DNA from: Luzula sylvatica
Taxonomy: Eukaryota > Streptophyta > Magnoliopsida > Poales > Juncaceae
Direction: 5' to 3'
NCBI GenBank assembly: GCA_946800325.1
Contig: OX326960.1
Span: 22,559,150-22,623,149 of the forward strand
DNA: 64,000 nt
Every line of letters begins with the position of its first letter. Positions within the stretch are counted from its first letter, which is position 1. A program made the position numbers and the translations under genes. Under the pieces are notes generated by a model. The model had not been told where the DNA came from and did not search any database. It saw only the letters and a program-made list of their open reading frames with translations. This document shows, piece after piece, positions 1 to 12,210 of this stretch.

Positions 1-504
1 ACGACTAACTCTGAATAAAATATTTTGTGCTTAAGAGGATATTTAAAAAATAATTGGTTTTCGTAATTCCAGAAAAAATAGGGGATTTATGAAAAATGAC
101 CCCAGAAGATAGACAAGTGATCGTAGATTCGTACTTCTATAGTGTTTTGTATAGTGTTTATTTTTAATTTTTGCTGGACTTGGACTGGATAAGAGGTAAG
201 CAGTCTATTTTTACGGTCACAATTAATAGTATTTATTTGGGCCGTAATTGGGCTTTAAATTCTCATCCGTTAATTCCAATTCTTCTCTTGTAATCACCTC
301 CATTTTGTTCAAAACTACATGCACTCCTACGATTATTATATAATATTATTTTCTTTAAATGGATCTCCCCGGTTTGAATAAACGGAGGCCATTAATAAAT
401 CTTCTGTTCTTCTCCTCCGTTCGCATATCATTAGAAAACTTCTGGAAGCAAATTTCTCCGAGAAAAAAATCTCACTCCCTCTCTCTCTCTCTCTCTCTCT
501 CTCA
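1..504. other. Upstream region of the DNL zinc-ribbon gene
   Basis: No gene is recognisable here. The stretch is AT-rich and ends in a pyrimidine-rich leader with a (CT)n run at 479-503, directly before the ATG at 505. A TATA-like AT stretch lies near 334-347. The CT-rich leader is typical of plant 5' UTRs. Promoter assignment is inferred from position only. Confidence 0.5.
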
Positions 505-1420
505 ATGGAAGCGATTGGAGCTCCATCGCCTCTCTCCTTCTTCCCTCCCAAGCGGACCAGCCTCCCCAAGCGCCCTCCTTCTTTACTGCCCGTTGCTTCC
601 AAAAGTATATTTCTCTCTTCCTCTTCCTCTGGCTTTCTTTCTGTCGTTAACTGATCTTTTCTTGAACTGATTTGTGTTGTTTCTTCGTCAAATTACAGAC
701 AGGGAAGATGAACCTGATCTTCATTCCGACTCAGAAAGCACGGGTCTCGTCCCTATTTTCAATCGTTGCCTATCAATCTCCCCTCTTTCAAAGGTACACT
801 TTCATGATCTCATCAATTCCGCAGATAAGCATCCAAAATTGCATAATCAATTACTTAATTGAGTATTCAATTCCGAATTTCCAATTCCTCTCTCAATAAC
901 TAGGATGCTGCGATGGGATTGGTACTGAGTGCGGCAACTGGGCGAGGCTGGACAACTGGATCTGGCATGGAAGGTCCTCCGTCACCAGCCGAATCAGATC
1001 TGAACAATCAACCAGTCTCCACCTTTCCCTGGTCTCTCTTCACCAAATCTCCTCGCAGAAGAATGCGAGTCGCCTTCACTTGCAATGTTTGCGGACAAAG
1101 AACGACTCGTGCAATCAACCCCCATGCTTACACAGATGGCACTGTTTTCGTCCAGGTACATAAATAATCATAAATTCTGATTTCGCGGATTTAGTTGTGA
1201 TGATTGATTTTTACCTTTTTGGGTGGATTTGGTGCAGTGTTGCGGGTGTAACGTGTTCCATAAGCTCGTGGATAACCTGAACCTGTTTCACGAGATGAAA
1301 TGCTACGTGAACCCGAGTTTTCGCTACAATGGAGACTCCAGTTTTGGTTATATTGGACGAGATGATGATGATGATGATGATGATGATGATATCGGTAGCA
1401 ATATCTTTCCGGTCCTTTAA
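505..1420 (+). CDS. DNL-type zinc-ribbon protein, probably plastid Hsp70-escort-like (4 exons, 209 aa)
   Basis: Exons are 505-604, 699-793, 904-1155 and 1238-1420, with GT/AG introns. They join in one frame of 630 nt including TAA. Residues 1-65 are rich in Ser, Pro and Lys and look like an organelle transit peptide. A conserved segment follows (GLVLSAATGRGWTTGSGMEG), then the DNL domain. The zinc ligands are visible as CNVC in exon 3 and CCGC at the start of exon 4, followed by HKLVDNLNLF, which contains the family-defining Asp-Asn-Leu. The family (Zim17/Tim15/HEP) keeps organellar Hsp70 soluble and active. The closest plant relatives I recall are Arabidopsis At5g27280-type proteins, which also carry an acidic tail. 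Here the tail holds ten Asp residues encoded by a pure GAT run. The start is the first ATG after the CT-rich leader and gives the transit-like N terminus. The gene looks intact. Plastid rather than mitochondrial targeting is inferred. Confidence 0.92.
1361..1390 (+). repeat. (GAT)10 coding microsatellite
   Basis: Ten perfect GAT codons in the last exon of the DNL gene encode an Asp10 run just before the C terminus. Perfect codon repeats slip easily, so tail length is expected to vary between alleles without a frameshift. Confidence 0.95.
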
Positions 1421-2290
1421 ATAGATATTGTTTTATGTCGAATGATGCGTCGATTTAGATACTGCTTATAGGAATAATAGTATTGGGTTTGTTGCGTGAA
1501 TGTGTATATTCTAAACTTTATTCGAACTGATCTTGTATATATATATCATATGTTAATTATTATCTCTATTCAGTGGATAGAACTTGGACGAGAATTTATT
1601 AGTTAATTTTATTTTCCATGGAATTTGATGGATTTTGTTGTGCACTCTTCTGAACCTTCAGAAATATTTGCCTATTTGGAATTATTGAATTGAATTGGCA
1701 CATGAAATCACATTATCACATTTTAACCATTAAATTTTGTAATATTAGTTGATTATGCTCATTTGATTATATGTTCGATCTTTTTATTTATGTAACCATT
1801 TATGTGTCGAATTTAACACTCATATTTCAAATGTAATTTAAGTGTTGTTATTTTATATGAACCTCCAATCAATATTATTCATTTCATCTTGTTTTATTTT
1901 TGGAAATAAATACAAATTAGATGATTTTATATTTGATGTAATGTCTACCTCAGAATATGAATACTTTTTGCATAATAAAACTAAAATAAGATTGAACAAA
2001 ATGAAATGTTGCTTCCTTCTATTCCTTCAAATATCCTACCAGCAGAATTAGAGAACATCTGATTATTGGGATTTCAGGTACTGGTTTTTGTAGAATCCTT
2101 GACTTAAATTCTCAGATTTCCAGTTCGAAAGTACCCCCTACCCAGCTGAACTCCAATCAGCACGAGCGGAAATACGGAATAGAATACGGCAGGAAGAAGC
2201 AGAGCCGGACTAACGGGTTTGCGGGTAAGGTCCGGATCTAAGATCCAATATTTTTAGAAGTCCATTTTTTGATAATATGATATATATACA
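1421..2290. other. Intergenic: 3' region of the DNL gene and unassigned DNA
   Basis: The stretch is AT-rich. Its left part is presumably the 3' UTR and downstream flank of the DNL gene. A less AT-rich patch at about 2090-2240 has no clear reading frame or product that I recognise. Confidence 0.5.
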
Positions 2291-3110
2291 CTAGCTTTTA
2301 CCCGCGCGCATTCGCGCGGGATTTTCCCGAGTATTCTGGAGTTTGAGACTATCTTTTTTTATATATTAATTTTAATTTTTTGTTTTGTTTTCTGTTATAT
2401 TTTATTTCGTATTTAATGTTGCAATTCAGTATAATTTCTCGAATGTAAATAAATATATCACATATGTTGATTAACATACATGATATCAACAAATTATGAA
2501 CATATGTAGAATATAACATATAAGAATACAATAAACAAAACATAAGTATTTCGTAACTAAGAAACAGACAATAATATTTGAATTTTATTAATAAAAGAAG
2601 CAAAAAAATTACAACAATATATACAGTTCTAATTAATTAAATAATTAAAAAAAATACACAATTAAATACATCTAAACTTTTCATTGAATAATAAAATAAT
2701 GCAAGTATTATATGTTTGCCTCAGTAAAATATGATATTTATAATTTTTACAGCAAGTACCATTTGAATTCTTCAAAATCCGGATTTTTTTACAAAAAGGC
2801 CCCTGGTGACGAAGAGGAAAATATATTTTTTTATACAAAAGGACCAACATGTAAATAAAAAGGACCAAAATGTAATTTTTCAAACAAAAAAAGATCAAAA
2901 TATAAATAAAAAGGACCAAAACGCAATTTAAAAAAAAAATTTAAAAAGGTAAAATCGAACAGTAACAACATTTATGAACAGTAAGTGGGAATAGTAACAA
3001 CATTTATGAACAGTAACAACACTTATGAACAGTACATGAACAGTATATTATTTTTTTAGTAAACAGTATTGGGACACGTGTCGATTCCTCCTCGTCTGTT
3101 CACGATTAGG
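2291..3110 (-). mobile_element. Helitron-like non-autonomous element 1
   Basis: On the minus strand the element ends with a perfect 8-bp-stem hairpin (CCCGCGCG loop CGCGCGGG, plus positions 2301-2320), six bases, then CTAG followed by host T. This is the canonical Helitron 3' terminus: hairpin, CTRR, insertion between A and T. The region near the other end carries clustered GAACAGTA-type repeats (about 2955-3070). These are shared with the elements at 51.2 and 57.4 kb. No transposase or helicase ORF is present, so it is non-autonomous. The right end is only approximate; I did not find an unambiguous 5' TC terminus. Confidence 0.65.
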
Positions 3111-3446
3111 ACTATGTAAGATAAGATATATATGTAAGTATTGATAAACTCATCGAGTCATTGTCCAAACCCAAACCCTGGTTCCATTTGCACACGGACC
3201 CGACCCATTATCCAATATTTACAGACGGACCCGACCCGCAACCCATTATCCCAATCCAACAAGATAAAATTCCCCTTTCTCTCTCTTCGGGTTCGATTTG
3301 AAGCCAGAAAAAAAAAGACCTCTTTTCTCTTGAATCGCTACGGCAGTACGGCGCGGCGTGATTCCGAAGAAGCTACTGTGATTCCGTCACCTTCAACGCC
3401 ATTGATTTCGCATGCAGTGGAAGAAGAACGACGAAAGGTGGGGCGA

Positions 3447-5437
3447 ATGAAGAAAATTGAAGGGGATGTGCAAGGACGTTCTTCTTTGTTTAGAGCGTAC
3501 CAACGATCTGGTCCCTTTTTGGACCCGCTGAAAATGATTTGGAAAAGAGGATTCGTCAGATTAGTTTTTGTGTGCGCAATTGCTTGGGTGTTTCTTATTC
3601 TCTTAGCATTGCTGTTCCATCTCTGGTCCTGCCATTCTTCCATCAGTTTTCTCTCAGGTTTGTGGATGCTTTCTTTGCTTATTTTCCTTTTTTTTTCGTT
3701 TTTGGCCCTTGTTTGGTTCTGAATTAGCAATTGTGATTTTGTCGGATCTTATTTTGGTTAATGTTTGGGCAATTGGAGATTAATTCAGCCTAAATTGCTC
3801 AATTGAATCTCAATTAGCTTTAATTGGGTTAAATTGAGCGCTTGGTTGGTTTAAATTTAGTGTTACTGAATTCCATTTTCATCTTTCTTACTCAGCTTTA
3901 TGTAGAAAAGACAGTAAAGTACTCGTAATATTGGACACAATGGGACTCTCTCCAAAACCTCTTCATCGTAAGATCCAGTTCAATCTCCTTTATGTTCTTA
4001 AATCAATTCAAATAATCTAATTCTGATATTTTTCATTTCAATTCTCCAAACAGGTTGTCCAATACCAGTTTTGGACGATCCAGATTCAATCGTCATTCCA
4101 AAAAGGACTCCCGATACAATTCCTAAGAGCTTATCATATATGGAACTTGACGAAAATCAAAACGAACCACTATTTGGAGGACACCAAACTTGGGCTCAAA
4201 GAGAAGAAAGCTTTAATCTTAAAAACACCATGAAGGTAAAATACCAAAATTTGGTTCCATTTGATCATTTGATTTTTTGGTTTATACTTATTTTTTTATT
4301 TATTTTAGGTCCATTGTGGGTTTGTGAAAGGTGGAGGGGGCGAAATGGAAGAAAAAGACAAAATATTCGTCCAAAAATGCAAATTCGTAGTCGCTTCAGG
4401 AATATTCGACGGTTACGATATTCCTCAACAACCGTCAAATATAAGTTCACGGTCCAAAAAATTATTTTGTTTTTTAATGGTCGTGGATGAAATCTCGTTA
4501 AATTTCATGAAAGAGAACACGACCATAAAATCAGACGAAAATGGGGGAAAATGGGTGGGAATTTGGCGAATCATCGTTTTGCATACTTTACCATTCGACG
4601 AACCGAGACGAAATGGTAAAGTTCCCAAAATTTTGACTCATCGACTTTTTCCTCAAGCGAGATATAGTATTTGGATCGATGGCAAAATGGAGTTAATTGT
4701 CGACCCTTTACTCATGCTCGAAAGGTAAATACTAAATACCACTACTAATAATATATTATTATTATTATATAATAAGATATCAATTAATTATTTATTTATT
4801 TATTTGTAGATATTTATGGAGAGAGAAAAATACATTTGCGGTGGCGCAACATAAACACCACAAAAGTATATACGAAGAAGGCGACGCGATAAAACGCCGA
4901 AAAAGATACGCTCGTCCTTTAATCGATCTTCACATGAAAATATATTATCACGAAGGCATGCGACCTTGGTCCCCAAGTAAAGGCACTCTTAGCGGTAATA
5001 CTACTACTAATAATAATAAATAAAAATTCGTATAAATAAATATTAATATTTTTTTTAATTTAGATGTGCCGGAGGGAGCGGTGATAATAAGAGAGCACAC
5101 GACAACGACGAATTTATTTAGTTGTCTTTGGTTCAACGAAGTGAATCTCTTCACGCCGCGAGACCAACTTAGTTTCGGATACGTAGTTTATAGACTCGGC
5201 GACGCGTTTAAGTTCTTCATGTTCCCGAATTGCGAGTACAATTCGTTGTTCGTTTTGCATCGGCATGTTAGGGAGCACTCGTCGAAGGTGGAGTGGGTGA
5301 AGTCGTTGGACGAGCTTAGAGGGAATATGAGCGGGTTGAGAGAGAGTAAAGGCGGGTTGGGGCTTTGGATGCCTTATTCTGCGGATTTGAGTCGGGTTAA
5401 GTTGCCTCGTGTCGTTAGGTCGTCGCCAGCTGGCTGA
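3447..5437 (+). CDS. DUF616 family protein, TOD1/MUCI70-like (6 exons, 479 aa)
   Basis: Exons are 3447-3657, 3896-3967, 4054-4235, 4309-4724, 4810-4994 and 5064-5437. All introns are GT/AG and the joined frame is 1440 nt including the stop. Residues about 36-58 form one hydrophobic helix after a basic stretch, a type II Golgi-style anchor. The DUF616 domain follows, with VHCGF at residue 156, FDGYD, QPSNIS, FCFLMVVDE, WIDGK at 277-281, the IREH segment, LFSCLWFNEV and TPRDQLSFGYV. Length fits the plant family (about 460-480 aa). Family members are reported as Golgi proteins. TOD1 has been described as an alkaline ceramidase and MUCI70 as a putative glycosyltransferase acting in seed mucilage xylan, so the biochemical activity of this paralogue stays open. 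An in-frame ATG at 3141 would add 102 residues. I prefer 3447 because the upstream part looks like a 5' UTR and is not family-like. Confidence 0.92.
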
Positions 5438-7637
5438 TTCTTTTGTAGATGTTTGTTAGATTTTTTTTTGTAATATATATCTGTGGATGTTTTTCTCGTT
5501 TTAATGTTAAATGTAGAATTTGGAGAGAGAGAGAAGGACGATATTTATTGTTTATATTTCACTTTTTCTCTTTGATTTTGGATTTTGATCAAGTCCGAAG
5601 CGAGTTTTTACTTGCCGACTATCACAAATTATCTAGGAATGAATAATTTCAATTGCATGTTATACGGTTCTTGCGTGCTTATATAGGATAATAATCGTAT
5701 GATTGGCGTATTAATCAAATCTCGATAACTTGGTTAGTTTTTTTTTTTTTTTTTTTTGATAAAAAGGCGTAGCCTTTTGATAACTCGGTTAGGTTTAATC
5801 ATGTCTAACTATCATAAATCACCGTTCTTGCTACTTATTCTCCTAGTCTTGCATAAATTCACTATTTTTTTTTGGCAATATCCCAGTTCAAAGCAAGATT
5901 GTAAGAATCGGGATCTACCATGAATCGTTTTGGGATCGAATCGAATTGGATTGTAAAATTATAATATTATATGAAAAATGAACGTTAATAAGAAAATTAA
6001 TTCAACGAACATGATTTTCTAAATAAAATGATATAACAAAAGTGATAGAGATCCAGTTTTCCTTTGAAAGATGACAGATTTTATCAAAATTTAAATTCGT
6101 ATATTCCTATACAATACATCTAAAAGGATATAACTAGAAAAATTCAAATCAAGATTAATCAAATTAAGATAAAATGAATCATCCAATATACACAAACATG
6201 AGTTGGATAAACATAAAATAAAACAGCTAATATTCACAAACACAACTTAAACGTATTTTCATACTAAACTTCCGTCCAAGTCATTTTCATATTTATAATC
6301 TTCTAAAATCCTAATACAGAACCAAAAATAATAATTTCAACACGAATCTCGTAAATCTCATATATGAACATATCAACGAGAGTAGACATAAAGAAAAATA
6401 AAAGAATAACTTGTATCTCGTATAACTTATATTACCTTTATTTGATCAATTCAGAGCATACATTTTGTGAGAGTAAGATTTTATGTGTTATTTGGGCGAA
6501 AGATAAGACGTGTAGAATGGAGAGTCGCGCTAAAGAAGATCCGTGGGATTTTTTTTTTAATTCTTTCATGATTATTTTATATTGCAATGTGTCAACATTT
6601 TATTTCGTATCCGAATTTACTAATTTAGTTATGGGCCATAATTATGAATACTCAAAAGAAAAATGTTCATCTTACTTTTTCCTAAACTCTTGATGTGCTG
6701 ACATGAGATGTTAAATCATGAACTTAGGTGGTAAACCCAAACCAATTCAATCATGAACTTAGGTGTTAAATTATGAATACTCAATAGAAAAATACACCAT
6801 TCACTTTATCTTAGGGGCTGTTTGGGTTATTGAGTTTAGAACCGCATAAGAAGTTAAGACTACTACAATTATAATTGCTGCAATACAATGTAATAGAGAA
6901 ATAACCAATTTATCCATAATTTGAATTTATTAAACTTTTGTGACGGTTAGTTAAAAATAATAATATCATTTTTGAATAAGCAATTTTTGTGACGTTTAGT
7001 TAAATCTACTTTTTCGGTGCGAGATTCAATAAAATATATACAAAAATCCATCGTGTCAACTCAGTCTGGTATTATAATAATTTTACATAATTTTACATAA
7101 TTACAATATTTACTCATTATAAAGAATTAATTAAAACTTTATATAAACAAAAATCTATTTTTTGTACATTAACTCAAAACTATTTTTACTGACTTGTATT
7201 GTGGAACAAATTATATTGATCAAACAAGAAATGGTGACATTTCCTATCAACGAAGAAATAAATTGAGGTACCAAAAAAAAAACTCTATACAAATATTTCA
7301 TAAAATTAGAGGAAAAAAAATATGAAATTAAATTTCTAGTAAATAAATTTGACATTACTTCTTCCAAATTAAATTTCTGAACATATTTTTCTTTCATACA
7401 ACTTTTATCATCTGTACTGTACACACGAAACCAAATAAATAAAATGTTTTGTCTTTTCATGATATTCTCATGTTTGGATAATGTAAAATGGATGGAAAAA
7501 TTTGTATTTTATCTACCAATGTGATTTACTTAACCTTATCACTTCTCTAATCACGTGTTTATATAATAACGATCTTCATTATTTCTATCATCCAAGCCGT
7601 TCATTCACAAATCACAACAAATAAACCAACTCTGTAT
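5438..7637. other. Intergenic AT-rich DNA left of the satellite
   Basis: I see no recognisable gene. Features are a poly-T run near 5743-5758 followed by a small perfect hairpin (AAAAGGC GTA GCCTTTT, about 5762-5780), and a short duplicated motif around 6640-6790 (ATGAATACTCAA-type sequence twice). A GGGGCTGTTTGG motif at about 6814 resembles termini of some plant MITEs, but no partner end was found. Satellite monomers begin abruptly near 7638. Confidence 0.5.
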
Positions 7638-10600
7638 GAATCGACAAACAAATTTTCTTAGTGTTTGTAAAATTTGGTGAAAAGTTATATAATAAAAGAA
7701 ACAATACAAATGATCTAAAAACACGTTATTTGAACTCCTCAAAACGTAAAAAGATTGCTATGAATCGAATAGAAAAAACTTTCTTAGTGCTTGTATAATT
7801 TGGTGAAAAGTTACGTAGTAAAACATTCAATCCAAACCATCTCAAAAACACATTATTTGGACTCCTCAGAGAGTTATAAGATTGTTATGAATCGAAAAAC
7901 AAAATTTCTTAGTGTTCTTAAAATTTGGTGAAAAGTTATGTAGTGAAAGATACGATACAAATGATCTAAAAACAGGTTATTTGAACTCCTCAAAACGTAA
8001 AAAGATTGCTATGAATCGAATTGAAAACTTTCTTAGTGTTTGTACAATTTGGTGAAAAGTTACGTAGTAAAACATTCGATCCAAACCATCTCAAAACACG
8101 TTATTTGTACTCCTCATAGCGTTAAAAGAATGGTATGAATCGAAAAACAAACTTTCTTAGTGTTTGTAAAATATGGTGAAAAGTTATGTAGTAAAAGATA
8201 CGATACAAATGATCTAAAAACAAGTTATTTGAACTCATCAAAACGTAAAAAGATTGCCATGAATCGAAAAGAAAACTTTCTTAGTGTTTGTACAATTTGG
8301 CGAAAAGTTACGTAGTAAAAGATTCGATCCAAACCATCTCAAAAACAAGTTATTTGGGTTCCTCAGAGAGTTTATAAGATTGTTATGAATCGACAAACAA
8401 ATTTTCTTAGTGTTTGTAAAATTTGGTGAAAAGTTATATAGTAAAAGGTACGATACAAATGATCAAAAAACACGTTACTTGAACTCCTCAAAACGTAAAA
8501 AGATTTCTATGAATCGAATTGAAAACTTTCTTAGTGTTTGTACAATTTGGTGAAAATTTACGTAGTAAAAGATTCGATCCAAACCATCCAAAAACACGTT
8601 ATTTGTACTCCTCATAGCGTCAAAAGAATGGTATGCATCGAAAAACAAATTTTCTTAGTCTTCGTAAAATTTGGTGAAAAGTTATGTAGTAAAAGATACG
8701 ATACAAATGATCTAAAAACACGTTATTTGAACTTCTCAAAACGCAAAAGATTGCTATGAATCGAAAAGAAAACTTCCTTAGTGTTTGTATAATTTGGGGA
8801 AAAATTACGTAGTAAAAGATTCGATCCAAACCATCACAAAAACAAGTTAATTGGGCTCGTCAGAGAGTTATAAGATTGTTATGAATCGAAAAGCAAAGTT
8901 TCTTAGTGTTTGTAAAATTTGGTGAAAAGTTACATTGTGAAAGATACGATACAAATGATCTAAAACACGTTATTTGTACCCCTCAAAACATAAAAAGATT
9001 ACTATAAATCGAATTGAAATATTTATTAGTGTTTTGTACAATTTGGTGAAAAGTTACGTAGTAAAACATTCGATCCAAACCATCTCAAAACACGTTATTT
9101 GGACTCCTCATAGCGTTAGAAGAATTGTATGAATCTAAAAACAAACTTTCTTAGTGTTTGTTAAATTTGATGAAAAGTTATGTAGGAAAAGATACGATAC
9201 AAATGATCTAAAGACACGTTATTTGAACTCCTCAAAACGCAAAAAGATTGTTGTCAATCGAAAAACAAACTTCTTAGTGTTTGTAAAATTTGGTGAAAAG
9301 TTACGTAGTGAAAGATACGGTACAAACGATCTAAAAACACGTTATTTGAACTCCTCAAAACATAAAAAGATTGCTATGAATCGAATTGAAAACTCTCTTA
9401 GTGTTTGTACAATTTGGTGAAAAGTTACATAGAAAAACAATCGATCCAATCCATCCCAAAACACGTTATTTGGACTCCTCATAGCGTTAGAAGAATTGTA
9501 TCAATCGAAAAACAAACTTTCTTAGTGGTTGTAAAATTTGGTGAAAAGTTATGTAGTAAAAGATACGATACGAATGATCTAAAAACACGTTATTTGAACT
9601 CCTCAAAACGTAAAAAGATTGCTACGAATCGAATTGAAAACTTTCTTAGCGTTTGTACAATTTGGTGAAAAGTTACGTAGTAAAAGATTCGATCCAAACC
9701 ATCTCAAAACACATTATTTGCACTCCTCATAGCGTTAAAAGAATGGTATGAATCGAAAAACAAACTTTGTTAGTGTTTGTAAGATTTGGTGAAAAGTTAT
9801 GTATTGTAAGATACTATACAAATGATCTATAAACACGTTATTTGAACTCCTCAAAACGTAAAAAAGAATGCTATGAATCGAAAAGAAACTTTCTTAGTGT
9901 TTGCACAATTTGGTGAAAAGTTACGTAGTAAAAGATTCGATCCAAACCATCTAAAAAACAAGTTAATTGGGCTCCTCAGAGAGTTAGTTATAAGATTGTT
10001 ATGAATCGAAAAACAAACTTTCTTAGTGTTTGTAAAATTTGGTGAAAAGTTACGTAGTCAAACATACGATACAAACGATCTAAAAACACGTTATTGGAAC
10101 TCCTCAAAACATAAAAAGATTGCTATGAATCGAATTGAAAACTTTCTTAGTGTTTGTACAAGTTGGTGAAAAGTAACGTAGTAAAACATTCGATCCAAAC
10201 CATCTCAAAACACGTTATTTGGACTCCTCATAGCGTTAAAAGAATGGTATGAATCGAAAATAAAACTTTCTTAGTGTTTGTAAAATTTGGTGAAAAGTTA
10301 CGTAGTGAAAGATACGATACAAAGGATCTAAAAACACGTTATTTGAACTCCTCAAAACGTAAAAAAGATTGCTATGAAACGAATAGAAAACTTTCTAAGT
10401 GTCTGTACAATTTGGTTACAAATTACATTGTAAAAGATTCGATCCAAACCATCTCAAAAGCAAGTTATTTGGGCTTCTCAGAGAGTTATAAGATTGTCGT
10501 CAATCGAAAAACAAACTTTCTTAGTGTTTGTAAAATTTAGTGAAAAGTTACGTAGTGAAAGATATCGTACAAACGATCTAAAAACACGTTATTTGAACTC

Positions 10601-12210
10601 CACAAAACGTAAAAAGATTGCTATGAATAGAATTGAAAACTTTCTTAGTGTTTGTACAATTTTGTGCAAAGTTACGTAGAAAAACATTCGACCCAAACCA
10701 TCTCCAAACACGTTATTTGGACTCCTCATAGCGTTAGAAGAATTATATGACTCGAAAAACAAACTTTCTTAGTGTTTGTAAAATTTGGTGAAAAGTTACA
10801 TAGTGAAAGATACGATACAAACGATCTAAAAACACGTTATTTGAAGTACTCAAAACATAAAAAGATTGCTATGAATTGAATAGAAAAATTTCTTAGTGTT
10901 TGTACAATTTGGTGAAAATTTACGTAGTAAAACATTCGATCCAAACCATCTCAAAACACGTTATTTGGACTCCTCATAGCGTTAAAAGAATGTTATGAAT
11001 CGAAAAACAAACTTTCTTAGTGTTTGTAAAATTTGGTGAAAAATTATGTAGTAACAGATACGATACAAATGATCTAAATACACGTTATTTGAACACCTCA
11101 AAACGCAATAAGATTGTTATGAAACGAATAGAAAACTTTCTTAGTGTTTGTATAATTTGGTGAAAAGTTACGAAGTAAAAGATTCAAACCAAACCATCTC
11201 AAGAACAGGTTATTTGGGCTCCTCAGAGAGTTAAAAGATTGTATGAATCGAAAAACAAACTTTCGTAGTATTTGTAAAATTTGGTGAAAAGTTACGTAGT
11301 GCAAGATACTATACAAACGATCTAAAAAGACGTTATTTGAACTCCTCAAAAATTAAAAAGATTGCTACGAATCGAATTGAAAACTTTCTTAGTGTTTGTA
11401 CAATTTGGTGCAAAATTACGCAGTGAAAGATACGATACAAAGGATCTAAAAACACGTTATTTGAACTCCTCAAAACGTAAAAAGATTGCTATGAAACGAA
11501 TAGAAAACTTTCTTAGTGTTTGTACAATTTGGTTCAAAATTACGTAATAAAAGATTCCATCTAAACCATCTCAAAAGTATGTTATTTGGGCTCCTCAGAG
11601 AGTTATAAGATTGTTGTCAATCGAAAAACAAACTTTCTTAGTGTTTATAAAATTTGGTGAAAAGTTACGTAGTGAAAGAAACGGTACAAACGATCTAAAA
11701 ACACGTTATTTGAACTCCTCAAAACGTAAAAAGATTGCTATGAATCGAATTGAAAACTTTCTTAGTGTTTGTACAATTTGGTGAAAAGCTACGTAGTAAA
11801 ACATTCGATCCAAACCATCTCAAACCACGTTATTTGGACTACTCATAGCGTTAGAAGAATTGTATGAATTGAAAACCAAACTTTCTTAGTTTTTGTAAAA
11901 TTTGGTGAAAAGTGTCATAGTGAAAGATACGATACAAACGATCTAAAAACACGTTATTTGAACTCCTCAAAACGTAAAAAGATTGGTATGAATCGAATAG
12001 AGAACATTCTTAGTGTTTGTACAATTTGGTGAAAAGTTACGTATTAACTTTTTCGATCCAAAACATCTCAAAACACGTTATTTGGACTCCTCATAGCGTT
12101 AAAAGAATGGTATGAATCGAAAAACAAACTTTCTTAGTGTTTGCAAAATTTGGTGAAAAGTTACGTAGTGAAAGATACGATACAAAGGATCTAAAAACAC
12201 GTTATTTGAA

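Noticed and set aside
336..670. Overlapping ORFs on both strands around the DNL gene start
   Set aside because: They are shadows of the leader and exon 1. The spliced frame starting at 505 explains the region better.
3141..3446. N-terminal extension of the DUF616 protein from the ATG at 3141
   Set aside because: The 102 extra residues are low-complexity and not family-like, and the DNA looks like a 5' UTR. The ATG at 3447 places the membrane anchor at the usual distance.
6814..6850. GGGGCTGTTTGG motif as a MITE terminus
   Set aside because: No matching inverted end or target duplication was found nearby.
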